64,000 nt of DNA, from assembly GCA_963793005.1 (NCBI GenBank), contig CAWBYP010000002.1, positions 2,170,001-2,234,000 on the forward strand, given 5' to 3'. Position numbers and translations under genes: made by a program. Under the pieces are notes generated by a model. The model searched no databases, was not told the DNA's origin, and saw only the letters and a list, made by a program, of their open reading frames with translations. Shown here one piece after another: positions 25,380 to 35,700 of this stretch (positions are counted from its first letter, which is position 1; each line of letters starts with the position of its first letter). This DNA is from RPQJ01 sp963793005. Its GTDB lineage: Bacteria > Pseudomonadota > Gammaproteobacteria > Steroidobacterales > Steroidobacteraceae.

Positions 25380-27485
25380 ATGCGTTGGTCGCTACCCGTT
25401 GCCTGCCTTCTCACGCTGACCGCCTGCGCGGGTTCGCCGCCCGCTGCCACCGAGGCGCCTGCGACGCCGGCTCCCGCGGCCGCGTTGCCCGCGGTCCCGG
25501 TGCTCGAGTCGGGCGTGAACCTTGCGAATTTTGACCGCAGCGTCCGCCCGCAGGACGATTTCTACCGGTTCGTGAACGGCACCTGGCTTGAAAAGACCCA
25601 GATTCCGCCGGACAAGTCCAATTACGGCACCTTCGGAATGCTGGCCGACGAGGTCGAGAAGAACCTCAAGAGCATCGTCGAGCATGCGGCCGCGACGCCC
25701 GGCCCGGTCGGCAGCGACTCGCAGATGATCGGCGACCTGTACGCCAGCTACATGGACGAGGCTACCGCCGAGAGCAGGGGTCCTGCGGCGCTGCAGGCGG
25801 AACTCGCCGCGATCGACAGCATCGGCGATCGCGCCGGACTCATCGCCTATTTCGGGCGCGCGCAGCAGCGGTTCGTGGCCGGGCCGCCGGGCATCGAGCC
25901 GTTCGGTACGGCTGCGCCGCTGCTTGCGTTCGTGATGCCCGACGAGAAGGACCCCGAGGTCAACTCCTTGCACATCTACCAGTTCGGGCTCGGCATGCCC
26001 GATCGCGACTATTACCTGAAGGAAGAGGGGCGCTTCGCTGAGGTCCGTGGCAAGTACCAGGACTATGCACGGGACCTGCTCGCGATGAACGGTCGCCCGG
26101 ACGCCGCTGCGGCGGCCAAGCGCGTCGTGGCGCTCGAGAAGCGACTGGCGAAGGCGCAGTGGACCAATGTCGAGCTGCGCGACCCGGTCAAGGCTTACAA
26201 CCCGATGGACCTCGCGGCGGCGGCGAAGCTTGCGCCGGGTTTCGACTGGAAAGCGTGGCTTGCGGCCGCGGGCCTGCCGGGTGCGACGACGATGGTCGTC
26301 GGCCAGCCGAGCTACATCAAGGGAATGGCCGCCGCGGTCCGCGACGTGCCGCTCGCGACCTGGAAGGACTACCTGCGGGTTCACGTGACCGACGACTACG
26401 CGCCGCTGATGGGCGGCAAGTACGCCGCTGCGGCGTTCGTATTCCGCGAGACCACGCTGACCGGCGTGGAGGAGATGCGGCCGCGCTGGAAGCGAGGCAT
26501 CCAGCAGATCGAGTTCGTGATGGGCGAGATGCTCGGCCGCCTCTACGTCGCCGAGTATTTCCCACCCGAGTCGAAGGCGCAGATGCAGATGCTGGTGTCG
26601 AACCTGCTCAGCACTTTTGGTGAGTCGATCGACCAGCTCGCCTGGATGGGCCCGGAGACGAAGCAGGCTGCGCATGACAAGCTCGCCAAGTTCACGGTCA
26701 AGATCGGCTATCCGGATAAATGGCAGCCGAAGCCGGACGTAGCCATCCAGCGCGACGACCTGATCGGAAATGTAATGCGCACGCGCGAGGCCAACCGCCG
26801 CATCGAGTTTGCCAAGCTCGGCAAGCCTGTGGACAAGTCCGAGTGGGGCATGACACCGCAGACGGTCAATGCCTACTACAGCCCGCTCGCCAACGAAATC
26901 GTGTTCCCGGCCGCGATCCTGAAGCCGCCGTTCTTCGACGCGAAGGCCGACAACGCCGTCAACTACGGTGGCATCGGCGCGGTGATCGGGCACGAGGTCA
27001 GCCACGGGTTCGACGACCAGGGCCGGCAGTTCGACGGCGATGGCGTCCTGCGTGACTGGTGGAGGGCGGAAGACGACACCAAGTTCCGCGAGCAGACCAG
27101 CGTGCTCGACGTCCAGTATTCGGCATTCAGCCCGATCCCGGGCATGAGCCTTAACGGCAAGCTTACGATGGGCGAGAACATCGGCGACATTTCCGGACTC
27201 TCCGTGGCCTACAAGGCCTATCGCCGCTCACTCGCCGGCACCGAGGCCCCGGTTCTCGACGGGTTCACCGGCGACCAGCGCTTCTTTATCGGATGGGCGC
27301 AGATCTGGGCGCGCAAGTACCGTGAGGACGAGCTGCGCAAGCGCCTGCTCACCGATCCGCACAGCCCGTCCGAATACCGCGTCAATGGCGTCGTGCGCAA
27401 CATGCCGTCGTTCGACAGGTCGTTCGACGTCAAGCCCGGCGACAAGCTCTACCTTCCGCCGGACGATATGGTCAAGATCTGGTGA
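25380..27485 (+). CDS. M13-family (neprilysin/PepO-like) zinc metalloprotease, lipoprotein
   Basis: This 701-residue protein has a lipoprotein signal (LPVACLLTLTACAG, lipid on the Cys of TAC) and an Ala/Pro linker, followed by the M13 N-domain (RPQDDFYRFVNGTWL). The catalytic domain carries NAYYSP, the zinc motif HEVSH at residues 538-542, the third-ligand motif GENIGD, and PSEYRVNGVVRNMPSF, typical of substrate binding in neprilysins. It would cleave small peptides in the periplasm or at the outer membrane. It ends in DDMVKIW; the C-terminal CxxW of mammalian members is represented only by KIW. Single gene with its own promoter region. Confidence 0.95.
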   Translation: MRWSLPVACLLTLTACAGSPPAATEAPATPAPAAALPAVPVLESGVNLANFDRSVRPQDDFYRFVNGTWLEKTQIPPDKSNYGTFGMLADEVEKNLKSIVEHAAATPGPVGSDSQMIGDLYASYMDEATAESRGPAALQAELAAIDSIGDRAGLIAYFGRAQQRFVAGPPGIEPFGTAAPLLAFVMPDEKDPEVNSLHIYQFGLGMPDRDYYLKEEGRFAEVRGKYQDYARDLLAMNGRPDAAAAAKRVVALEKRLAKAQWTNVELRDPVKAYNPMDLAAAAKLAPGFDWKAWLAAAGLPGATTMVVGQPSYIKGMAAAVRDVPLATWKDYLRVHVTDDYAPLMGGKYAAAAFVFRETTLTGVEEMRPRWKRGIQQIEFVMGEMLGRLYVAEYFPPESKAQMQMLVSNLLSTFGESIDQLAWMGPETKQAAHDKLAKFTVKIGYPDKWQPKPDVAIQRDDLIGNVMRTREANRRIEFAKLGKPVDKSEWGMTPQTVNAYYSPLANEIVFPAAILKPPFFDAKADNAVNYGGIGAVIGHEVSHGFDDQGRQFDGDGVLRDWWRAEDDTKFREQTSVLDVQYSAFSPIPGMSLNGKLTMGENIGDISGLSVAYKAYRRSLAGTEAPVLDGFTGDQRFFIGWAQIWARKYREDELRKRLLTDPHSPSEYRVNGVVRNMPSFDRSFDVKPGDKLYLPPDDMVKIW

Positions 27486-27579
27486 ACCACCCCGGGTGGC
27501 GCCGGTCATGGAGATTTGACCGGCCCACCCCATAATGTCCGGCACGCGTGCCCATTCGGGCCGCGCAGGAGGATGAACG

Positions 27580-28191
27580 ATGCGCGTTTTCCGAATTGCC
27601 GCAATCGCCGCGATGAGCATGCTGCTCTCCGCCTGCGGCTACAACACGATCCAGGTCCAGGACGAGCAGGTGAAGTCGGCCTGGTCCGAGGTAGTCAACC
27701 AGTACCAGCGTCGTGCGGACCTGATCCCGAACCTGGTCAACACCGTCAAGGGATTCGCTGCGCAGGAGCAGGCCGTGCTGATCGGCGTGACCGAGGCGCG
27801 TGCCAAGGCAACGCAGATCAAGGTGGATGCGAACGATCCGGCGTCGCTGCAGCAGTTCCAGGCTGCGCAGGGTGAGGTGTCGAGCGCGCTGTCGCGCCTG
27901 ATGGTGGTGGTGGAGAGATATCCCGAGCTCAAGTCGGACCAGAACTTCCTCGACCTGCAGGCGCAGCTCGAGGGCACCGAGAACCGCATCGCCGTGGCGC
28001 GCAATCGCTACATCCAGTCGGTGCAGGAATTCAACGTGACGGTGCGCAGGTTCCCGACCAACCTGACGGCGATGGTGTTCGGCTACAAGGTCAAGCCGAA
28101 CTTCACCGTCGAGAACGAGGCGGCTATCGCGAAGCCGCCGACCGTCGATTTCGCGGCGCCCGCTCCCGGCGCCGCGCCGGTGACGAACTGA
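27580..28191 (+). CDS. lemA: LemA family lipoprotein
   Basis: This 203-residue protein has a signal and lipobox (LLSACGYN), then the helical LemA core: VVNQYQRRADLIPNLVNTVKG and ENRIAVARNRYIQSVQEFN, the two most conserved stretches. The C-terminus is Ala/Pro-rich. LemA proteins are envelope proteins usually encoded next to TPM-domain genes, as here. It leads an apparent operon with the two TPM proteins and the L,D-transpeptidase. Exact function is unknown. Confidence 0.93.
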   Translation: MRVFRIAAIAAMSMLLSACGYNTIQVQDEQVKSAWSEVVNQYQRRADLIPNLVNTVKGFAAQEQAVLIGVTEARAKATQIKVDANDPASLQQFQAAQGEVSSALSRLMVVVERYPELKSDQNFLDLQAQLEGTENRIAVARNRYIQSVQEFNVTVRRFPTNLTAMVFGYKVKPNFTVENEAAIAKPPTVDFAAPAPGAAPVTN

Positions 28192-28231
28192 GGTCCGGGC
28201 GCGCCGGCACCAGGCTGGCGAGGACGCCCAA

Positions 28232-29155
28232 GTGTCGTCGCTGACCCGACACCGGCCGCGTTTCGCCGGGATCGCCTCGCTTGCCGCGGTGCTTGCGCTG
28301 TGCGCTGTCGTGGTTCGGGCCGAGCCGCTGGTGCCGGTCCCGGCCCTGGCGGCGCGGGTCACCGACCTCACCGGCACGCTCACGCCGGAACAGGTCGCCG
28401 CGCTCGACTCGAAGCTCAGTTCATTCGAGCAGGCGAAGGGCAGCCAGGTCGCAGTGCTGGTAGTCCCGACCGCCCGGCCGGAGGAGATCGAGCAGTTCGC
28501 CATTCGGGTCGCCGACGACTGGAAGCTGGGGCGCAAGGGCGTGGACGACGGCGCGCTGCTACTGGTCGCGCGTGACGACAGGAAAGTGCGCATCGAGGTT
28601 GGATACGGGCTCGAGGGCGTGCTGCCGGACGCGACGGCCAATCGCATCATCGACGAAGTCATCGTGCCGCGGTTCCGCAGTGGTGACTACTATGGCGGCA
28701 TCGACGCCGGCGTCGATCGCATGATGCAGGTGATCGACGGCGAACCGCTGCCGGAACCCGCGCGGCGCGGGATGACCGATGGTGCGGCGGGCGGGCTCGG
28801 CAACCTGCTGCCGGTCCTGCTGGTGTTCGCGCTTGTGGGAGGTGCGATCCTGCGCCGGCTGTTCGGCCGCGTCGGCGGGGCGCTTGCGACCGGTGGGCTG
28901 GTCGGTTTCATCACCTGGCTCATCATCGGCATCATCGCGATGTCGATATTTGCCGGGGTGATCGCGTTCATATTCGCCGTCGTGGGCGGTGGGACGGGCG
29001 GCGGACCCGGCGGCCGCGGCTGGTACAGTCACCGCCGCGGTGGCGGGTCCGGGTTTCCGGGCAGCTTCGGTGGAGGTGGCTTCGGCGGCGGCGGTGGTGG
29101 ATTCAGCGGCGGCGGCGGTGGCTTCGGCGGCGGCGGCGCGTCCGGGAGCTGGTAG
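28232..29155 (+). CDS. TPM-domain (YgcG-like) membrane protein with glycine-rich tail
   Basis: This 307-residue protein has a signal peptide (to about residue 30) and a TPM domain at about 40-165 (VTDLTGTLTPEQVAALDSKL, DDGALLLVARDDRKVRIEVGYGLEG). Two closely spaced membrane spans follow (LLPVLLVFALVGGAIL; LVGFITWLIIGIIAMSIFAGVIAF), then a tail composed almost wholly of Gly, Ser and Phe. The start is GTG 28232. TPM proteins occur with LemA and are linked to envelope or photosystem maintenance in different lineages. It is followed after 2 nt by a second TPM gene. Confidence 0.9.
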   Translation: MSSLTRHRPRFAGIASLAAVLALCAVVVRAEPLVPVPALAARVTDLTGTLTPEQVAALDSKLSSFEQAKGSQVAVLVVPTARPEEIEQFAIRVADDWKLGRKGVDDGALLLVARDDRKVRIEVGYGLEGVLPDATANRIIDEVIVPRFRSGDYYGGIDAGVDRMMQVIDGEPLPEPARRGMTDGAAGGLGNLLPVLLVFALVGGAILRRLFGRVGGALATGGLVGFITWLIIGIIAMSIFAGVIAFIFAVVGGGTGGGPGGRGWYSHRRGGGSGFPGSFGGGGFGGGGGGFSGGGGGFGGGGASGSW

Positions 29156-29157
29156 AA

Positions 29158-29661
29158 ATGCAGTGGAAGCGATTTTTCCGGCACCTGTTCGCGACACGCG
29201 CAACCCTGCATCGTGCGTTCCCGAGTGCGGCGCTGTCAGCGATCGACCTGGCCATCACGGAATCCGAGCGCCGGCACACCGGCGAGATCCGCGTGGCGAT
29301 CGAGGCCGCAATTGAACCGATCGAGGCACTCCGCGGCCGCAGTCCTCGAGATCGTGCGCTGCAGGTTTTTTCGGCGCTAGGCGTCTGGGACACCGCTGCC
29401 AACAATGGCGTGCTGATCTACTTGCTGCTCGCCGACAATAATGTCGAGATCGTCGCGGACCGCGGCTGCAACGGTCTCGTGGCCCCCGCGGAGTGGACCG
29501 ACGTCTGCCGCGCCATGGAGTCGAATTTCCGTAACGGCCGGTTCGAACAGGGCATGCTCGATGGCATCGGTCGCGTGGGCGGCCTGCTCGCGGCGCATTT
29601 CCCGGGCGTTCCGGGCTCGCGCAATCCCGACGAGCTGCCAAACCGTCCAGCGATACTCTGA
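29158..29661 (+). CDS. Second TPM-domain protein
   Basis: This 167-residue protein has no clear signal peptide. The TPM-like segment spans about residues 35-140 (ERRHTGEIRVAIEAAI, SPRDRALQVFSALGVWDTAANNGVLIYLLLADNNVEIVADRG, given here in pieces). It is the short partner that commonly follows the long TPM protein in lemA operons. It starts 2 nt after the preceding stop, which argues for translational coupling. Confidence 0.85.
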   Translation: MQWKRFFRHLFATRATLHRAFPSAALSAIDLAITESERRHTGEIRVAIEAAIEPIEALRGRSPRDRALQVFSALGVWDTAANNGVLIYLLLADNNVEIVADRGCNGLVAPAEWTDVCRAMESNFRNGRFEQGMLDGIGRVGGLLAAHFPGVPGSRNPDELPNRPAIL

Positions 29662-29678
29662 GGAGGGTGAAACCGGAG

Positions 29679-30866
29679 ATGCAAGCAAGACCAGTGATCG
29701 ATCCCGCATTCGGCGTGCGTGCCACGCTTGCCATCACCTTGCTCGCGCTCGGCGGGTGCAGCGTGTTCCAGGTGCACCAGCCGCAGCCGAAGACGCTGCC
29801 GCCACCGCCGCCGCCGCCCGTCACGGCGCCGCTGGCCACGCACCAGTTCACATACGTTCCCGGAGTGACCAGTGTGCTCGGTGAACTGCAGGTCACGAAG
29901 TCCCGGCACGAGGACACGCTGGCGGACATCGCGCGTCGATTCGACCTTGGCTACGACGAGCTGCTGCGCGCCAATCCGGGCGTGGATCCGTGGCTGCCGG
30001 GCGATGGCACGACCATCATCCTGCCGACGCAGTTCGTCATTCCGGACGGCCCCAGGGAAGGCATCCTGGTCAATGTCGCCGCAATGCGGCTGTTCTACTT
30101 CCCGAAGGCCGCGAAGGGCGCGAAGGATGCACCGCGCACCGTCGTCACGTATCCGATCGGCATCGGCAAGATCGGCTGGGCTACGCCGATCGGCAGCACC
30201 AAGATCGTGTCGAAGCGCAAGGGGCCGGTGTGGACGCCGCCCGCATCGGTTCGCAGGGAACATGCCGCGGCCGGTGATCCGCTGCCGGCACGCGTGCCGC
30301 CGGGTCCGGACAATCCACTGGGTGCCTACGCGATGAACCTCGGCTGGACGAGCTACCTGATGCACGGCACCAACAAGCCACCGGGGGTCGGCATGCGCGC
30401 GAGCCATGGCTGTATCCGGCTCTATCCGGAGGACATCGAGTCGCTGTTCGGCAAGGTTGCGATTGGCACCAAGGTGACCGTGGTCAACCAGCCGCTGCTG
30501 GCCGCCTGGCAGGGCGGGAACCTGTACGTGCAGTCATTCCCGGTGCCGGTCGAGGGCGAGGACGACAGCAAGGCGCCAGCGCCTGTTCCATACGACGAGA
30601 AGGCGGCAGCGCTGCTGCAGCGACTGGCCGAAGAGCACGGCGCTTCGATCGACACCGCGCTGGCAGAAATGGCGGTGACCGAGTCCCGGGGCATCACGGT
30701 ACCGGTTTCACGCCAGGGCTTGACGATGGAGGCATGGCTCGGGGCGGCACGCCGCGTGGAGAATACGCTGCCGGAAGGGTCCAACTGGGACGGCCGTGAT
30801 GGAGCCGAAGATACGGCTGCCGGCGCCACCGTTAACACCGGTCCGGCTGCCGGCACAACCCAATAA
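29679..30866 (+). CDS. L,D-transpeptidase lipoprotein with LysM-like domain
   Basis: This 395-residue protein has a signal with lipobox (LLALGGCSVF), a proline tract, a LysM-like segment (DTLADIARRFDLGYDELLRANPGVD), and a YkuD catalytic domain. The catalytic motif is HGTNKPPGVGMRASHGCIRL, with SHGCIR at residues 242-247 and nucleophile Cys245. It resembles the E. coli YbiS/ErfK group, which joins peptidoglycan stems or anchors proteins to peptidoglycan. About 150 residues follow the domain. AGGAGG at 29661 directs the ATG at 29679 or the nearer GTG 29667; the ATG is preferred on spacing. Confidence 0.93.
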   Translation: MQARPVIDPAFGVRATLAITLLALGGCSVFQVHQPQPKTLPPPPPPPVTAPLATHQFTYVPGVTSVLGELQVTKSRHEDTLADIARRFDLGYDELLRANPGVDPWLPGDGTTIILPTQFVIPDGPREGILVNVAAMRLFYFPKAAKGAKDAPRTVVTYPIGIGKIGWATPIGSTKIVSKRKGPVWTPPASVRREHAAAGDPLPARVPPGPDNPLGAYAMNLGWTSYLMHGTNKPPGVGMRASHGCIRLYPEDIESLFGKVAIGTKVTVVNQPLLAAWQGGNLYVQSFPVPVEGEDDSKAPAPVPYDEKAAALLQRLAEEHGASIDTALAEMAVTESRGITVPVSRQGLTMEAWLGAARRVENTLPEGSNWDGRDGAEDTAAGATVNTGPAAGTTQ

Positions 30867-30920
30867 TTAGTGCTGGCGCACCGTCACGCACACTATCGCT
30901 TGTGCTAACTTAGAACGAGC

Positions 30921-32753
30921 ATGAGCGGGGGCAACGGTTTGGCAGAGTCGAACCTGAGGGGCATGGTCGTGGCGGAGGCGCCTGGCGCCGACCACGCCAT
31001 CACGCGGCTGCCGCCATCCGCTTGCGCTTTCATTGGCCGCACCCTGCGCGGCCCGGTGCAGCGTCCCGTCTCCGTGCATGGCTTCGCCGAGTTCCAGCAG
31101 GTGTTCGGGGGGCTGTGGCAGCCGAGCCCGATGACCTATGCCGTCGAGCAGTTCTTCGAGAACGGCGGTCGCGATGCGATTGTCGTGCGCGTCTGCAACG
31201 GCGGCCGGCCAGCAACGATCACGCTGCCCTGCGGGCGGATGTCGCTGACGCTCGCGGCACGCAACCCCGGATCACGCGAGGCGCTGCGGGCGTCGGTGGA
31301 CTACGACAACATCGCGGCGAACGAAGACGACCGCTTCAATCTCGTCATCCAGCGCGTACGGGCCGCCGGGTCCGAGCACATCGAGGACCAGGAGATATTC
31401 CGCCGGCTTTCGATCGTCCCGGGCAGCACCCGCTACGTCACGAACGCGCTGCAGGAGTCTGTGCTGGTGCGCGTGCACGGCGAGGTACCACCGCTGCGAC
31501 CCGACCGGACCTACCGCGCCGGCGCCCGCCACCCCATCGGCTACGTCGATTCGAATGCCGACGGCGATGACGGGGAGCCCCTGACCGACTACGACCTGAT
31601 CGGATCCGCCGAACGCGGCACCGGCATGTTCGCGCTGCGTCCCAGCGACCATGCGCATTTCCTCTATATCCCGCCGCCGGCTCGCGACCGCGACCTTGGC
31701 CCCGGCGTACTCGTTGCCGCCGCGGCGCACTGTCGCGAGCTGCGCGCAATGCTGATCGTCGATCCGGCTGCCGCCTGGACGAATTGCGATGAGGCGCTCG
31801 AGGGTCTCCGCGAACTCGGGTTCAGTTCGGAAAATGCGCTGATGTGTTTCCCGCGCATCCTCGCGTTCGATCGGCTGCGTGGACGCTACGAGTGTTTCGC
31901 GAATGGCGGCGCCGTGGCTGGAATATTGGCGCGAGTCGACCAGCATCGCTCGCCCTGGCAGGAGGGACCCGACCAGGAACTTCTGCTGCGGCCGGGCACA
32001 CGGGCCGGACAGAACCTGACGGATGCGGAGCGCGCGCGCCTGATCGCGCATGGAGTCAATCCGCTGCAATCGCTGCGCTCGGCAAGCCCTGACGCGCCGG
32101 CATTGCGCACGCTGGCCGGCGGCTCCGCGAGCAGTGCGGACAGCATGTTGCTCACGCAGCGGCGTCGTGCGCTGCTGGTGATGAACAGCATCGAGCGCGG
32201 AACCCGATGGTCGGTGTTCGAGGCCGGCGACCGCAATACCTGGCACAAGCTCACCCGGCAGGTGCAGGACTTCCTTGCCCCGCTTGCCGCCGCCGGACTG
32301 TTCGGCGCCGCCGGAAAAGGCGACGTCTGCCACGTCGTCTGCGACGAACGCGTGAATCCCCCGCAGGAAGTCGCGGCAGGTCGTGTCAGCTTCCTGGTCG
32401 GGCTGCGAGCGACACGCGCGGGCGACTATTTTTCGTTCCTGGTTACGCACTCGGTCGACGGCAGCCGGGTGCGGCCCGCACGCTCGATGATGCTGCCGGC
32501 CGGCACGCGGATGACCGTGCATGGAGTTCCGGCGCAACCTGCCGACGATGCCACGTCACGGGAACGCACGCTGGCGCAGCAGCTTTTCGGTTACTACCGC
32601 GAGCCGCGGCCGCCACTGCCGGCACCATCGTCGGTGATACGATCGGCGCCATCGTCACCGGTGCTGCCCGAAGCCCCCGCCACCGGGCGTCGCGATGCAG
32701 ATGCGGTCGCCGGCTTCCACCGAGACTTCCGCGGTGGCGGCCAGCGCTTCTGA
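30921..32753 (+). CDS. Phage-type contractile tail sheath protein, orphan
   Basis: This 610-residue protein resembles tail sheath proteins of contractile phages and injection systems. The N-terminal part has AFIGRTLRGPVQRPVSVHGF, then FQQVFGGLW and YAVEQFFENGGRDAIVVRV, typical of the sheath core. The C-terminal part has RALLVMNSIERGTRWSVFEAGD followed by WHKLTRQVQDFL, GLFGAAGKGDVCHVVCDE and VSFLVGLRATRAGDYFSF, matching the sheath C-terminal domain. No tube, baseplate, spike or ATPase gene is nearby. The last 33 codons (32655-32753) are antisense to the 3' end of the 5-oxoprolinase gene, so the native C-terminus may differ. The role is unknown. Confidence 0.82.
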   Translation: MSGGNGLAESNLRGMVVAEAPGADHAITRLPPSACAFIGRTLRGPVQRPVSVHGFAEFQQVFGGLWQPSPMTYAVEQFFENGGRDAIVVRVCNGGRPATITLPCGRMSLTLAARNPGSREALRASVDYDNIAANEDDRFNLVIQRVRAAGSEHIEDQEIFRRLSIVPGSTRYVTNALQESVLVRVHGEVPPLRPDRTYRAGARHPIGYVDSNADGDDGEPLTDYDLIGSAERGTGMFALRPSDHAHFLYIPPPARDRDLGPGVLVAAAAHCRELRAMLIVDPAAAWTNCDEALEGLRELGFSSENALMCFPRILAFDRLRGRYECFANGGAVAGILARVDQHRSPWQEGPDQELLLRPGTRAGQNLTDAERARLIAHGVNPLQSLRSASPDAPALRTLAGGSASSADSMLLTQRRRALLVMNSIERGTRWSVFEAGDRNTWHKLTRQVQDFLAPLAAAGLFGAAGKGDVCHVVCDERVNPPQEVAAGRVSFLVGLRATRAGDYFSFLVTHSVDGSRVRPARSMMLPAGTRMTVHGVPAQPADDATSRERTLAQQLFGYYREPRPPLPAPSSVIRSAPSSPVLPEAPATGRRDADAVAGFHRDFRGGGQRF

Positions 32754-35700
32754 GCTGCCGTCACGCCGCAGCACACGGTTCTCACCCGTCATGGCTGCGC
32801 CTCCGCCCTGCAGGCCGAACGGCGCGATGCGGCGGTGATTCGAAAGTATCGCGGCAGTCATCGCCTCGCGGAATTCCACGCAGCGCACCAGCCCGTCGCC
32901 GCCGCGGTATGCGCCGGCGCCCCCTGAGCCGATCCTCAGGGAGAACTCGCGCAGCAGCACCGGGAAACGGGACTCGAGCACCTCGGGGTCGGTGAGCCGC
33001 GAGTTCGTCATGTGTGTCTGCACGCCGCTCGCACCGTCGAAGCCATCGCCCGCACCCGATCCGCCGGCGATGGTCTCGTAGTACTGGTAGCGGCTGTTGC
33101 CGAAGGTCAAGTTGTTCATCGTGCCCTGCGATGCAGCCTGCAGGCCGAGCGCGCCGTAAAGCGCGTCGACGATGCACTGCGATGTCTCTACATTTCCGGC
33201 CACGACTGCGTGCGGAAACGTCGGGTCGAGCATCGACCCGGGCGGCACGACGATGTTGATCGGCCGCAGGCAGCCTGCATTCAACGGGATCGTCTCGTCG
33301 ATCAAGGTGCGGAACACGTACAGCACGGCGGCTACGGTAACGGCACGCGGGGCGTTGAAGTTGTCGTCGCGCTGGGGCGAGGTGCCGGTGAAGTCAACGG
33401 TCACCGCGCCGGCAGCATGGTCCACGGCGACCGCGACCCGGACGCACTGGCCGTTGTCCATCTGGTACGCGTAGTCTCCATTGCTCAGGCGGCGTACTGC
33501 GCGGCGCATGCAGGCCTCCGCGTTGTCCTGCACATGCCTCATGTAGGAGAGCAGCGTCGCGAGGCCGTGTTCGCCGGCTGCACGCTGCAGTTCCCGGATG
33601 CCGCGTGCATTGGCAGCAAGCTGCGCGCGCAGGTCGGCGAGATTCTGGTCCGGGTTGCGGGCGGGGTGGCATCCCGCGGCCAGTGCGCGCCGGAATCCGT
33701 CCTCGTCCAGGCGTCCGTCGCGAAGGATGCGGATCGGCTCGATCAGCGCGCCTTCCTCGCTGATGTCGTGGCTGCCCGGCGGCATCGATCCAGGCGTAAT
33801 GCCGCCGACGTCCGCATGGTGCGCGCGCGACGCGGTGAAGAAATTGATCTGCGAGCCCGCGTCGTCGAACACCGGCGTGACCACCGTGATGTCCGGCAGG
33901 TGCGTTCCGCCGTGATAGGGCGAGTTCAGGATGTACGAATCGCCGGCCCGCATGTCCCGGCCATGACGCTCTATCACCGCTGTGACGCTCGCGCCCATCG
34001 AGCCAAGGTGCACCGGCATGTGTGGCGCGTTGGCAACCAGGTTTGCATCGCCGTCGAAGATTGCGCAGGAAAAGTCGAGCCGCTCCTTGATGTTGACCGA
34101 ACTCGCTGTCTGCCGCAGCACGACGCCCATCTGTTCGGCCACGTGCATGAACAGCCCGTTGAACACCTCCAGGCGCATCGGGTCGGCGGGCGCCATTTCC
34201 ACCGACGACCCCCGTTCTTGCAGGCGTTCGCGGGTAAGCATCGTCCGCCCGTCGCTGCGCGAGCGAGCAACCCAGCCTGGCGCAATCCACACCGTGGCGC
34301 CCTGTTCGGCGATGAGTGCCGGGCCGTTGAGCACCATGCCTTCGGCAGTATCCCCGCGCAGGCGCAACGGGATCTCACGCCACCCTCTGCCGCTCCAGGC
34401 TTTCACCGTCGACGCGGGGGCTGTCGGTGCGGCGCCTGTGCCACCGGCGATTGCAGGCACGGTCTCCCCGGGCGCGGCGACACCCCGCCCGGCGTCTCCG
34501 GACGGCGGCAAGCGCGTGCCCGGACTGCGTTCCTCTCGTGCTGGATCCGGCTCGAGCTCGACCGCCTCCGCACAGCAGCCGGCCAGCACGGCAATCCTCG
34601 TGTCGTCCGCAAATCCATACAGCCGGCGGTGCGCAGCGGCAAATTCCTCGAGCATCGCTGCAGGCTCGCCCCATTCGACCTCGATCCCCGAGTCGGAGCC
34701 GGGTAGTCGCAGGCTGGCGGTCCGTCGTACCGTGATGAGCTGGCTCTCGATTCCCTGGCGATTGAGCTCACTCGTGGCGGCCTCCTCGAGCCTGTCGAGA
34801 ACGGCAGCGACCCGGGCGTGCCCCGGCGCGTCACATGGATCATGGACACTGTGCCGCCTGAGGCAGCGGCGGCGGGCGAGTCCGATGCCCCAGGCGGAGA
34901 GAACACCGGCCAACGGGTCGAGCAGCATCGAATCGATGCCCAGCGCCTCGGCGACCGCGCAGGCGTGCTGTCCGGCCGCGCCGCCGAAAGGCAGCAGCGC
35001 GAACTGCGAAGGGTCGTGTCCCTGGCCGAGCGCCAGTTCCCTGATCGCATTGGCCATGCGGGAAACGGCCACGGTCAGGAATGCCTCCGCGAGCTGTTCG
35101 ATCCCGAGCCCGGTGCCGTCGCGTGCAGTCTCGCCGGCTATGGCCTCGAGGCGGTCGCGCGAGGCCTCCGGGTCCAGCGGTTCGTTTCCCGAAGCGCCGA
35201 ATACCGCCGGGAATCTTTCCGGACGGATCCGGCCGAGCACTACGTTGCAGTCGGTCACCGTCGCCGGGCCGCCGCGGCGGTAACAGGCGGGCCCGGGGTC
35301 GGCACCCGCCGACTCAGGGCCGACCTGCAGGCGTCCGTCGGCGTATCGCACGATCGATCCACCGCCGGCGGCGATCGTATGCACGTCCATCATTGGCGAG
35401 TGCAGCCGCACACCGTCTATCTCGGTTGCGAGGCGGCGCGGCAATTCGCCCGCGTAGAGACTCACGTCCGTCGACGTGCCGCCCATGTCGAAACCGATCA
35501 GCCGGCCAATCCCGGCTGCCCCGGCAATCGATGCGAGTCCCACGACGCCGCCTGCAGGACCGGACAACACGCCGTTGATTCCGCGGAATCCATCGGGATC
35601 CACCAGCCCGCCGTTGCTCTGCATCATCAGCAGCTGCGGTTGGCCGTGGCCATCGGCGAGCTGGCCGAGAAAATCGCGCACGTAGCGAACCAGGATCGGG

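Noticed and set aside
25392..27005. 537-codon open frame antisense to the M13 peptidase gene
   Set aside because: The peptidase on the other strand has full family motifs. The antisense translation is His/Arg/Val-rich without domains, a usual GC-rich mirror frame.
30921..32753. Prophage or tailocin remnant
   Set aside because: Only the sheath-like gene is present. Both flanks are ordinary chromosomal genes, with no integrase, attachment repeats or other virion genes.
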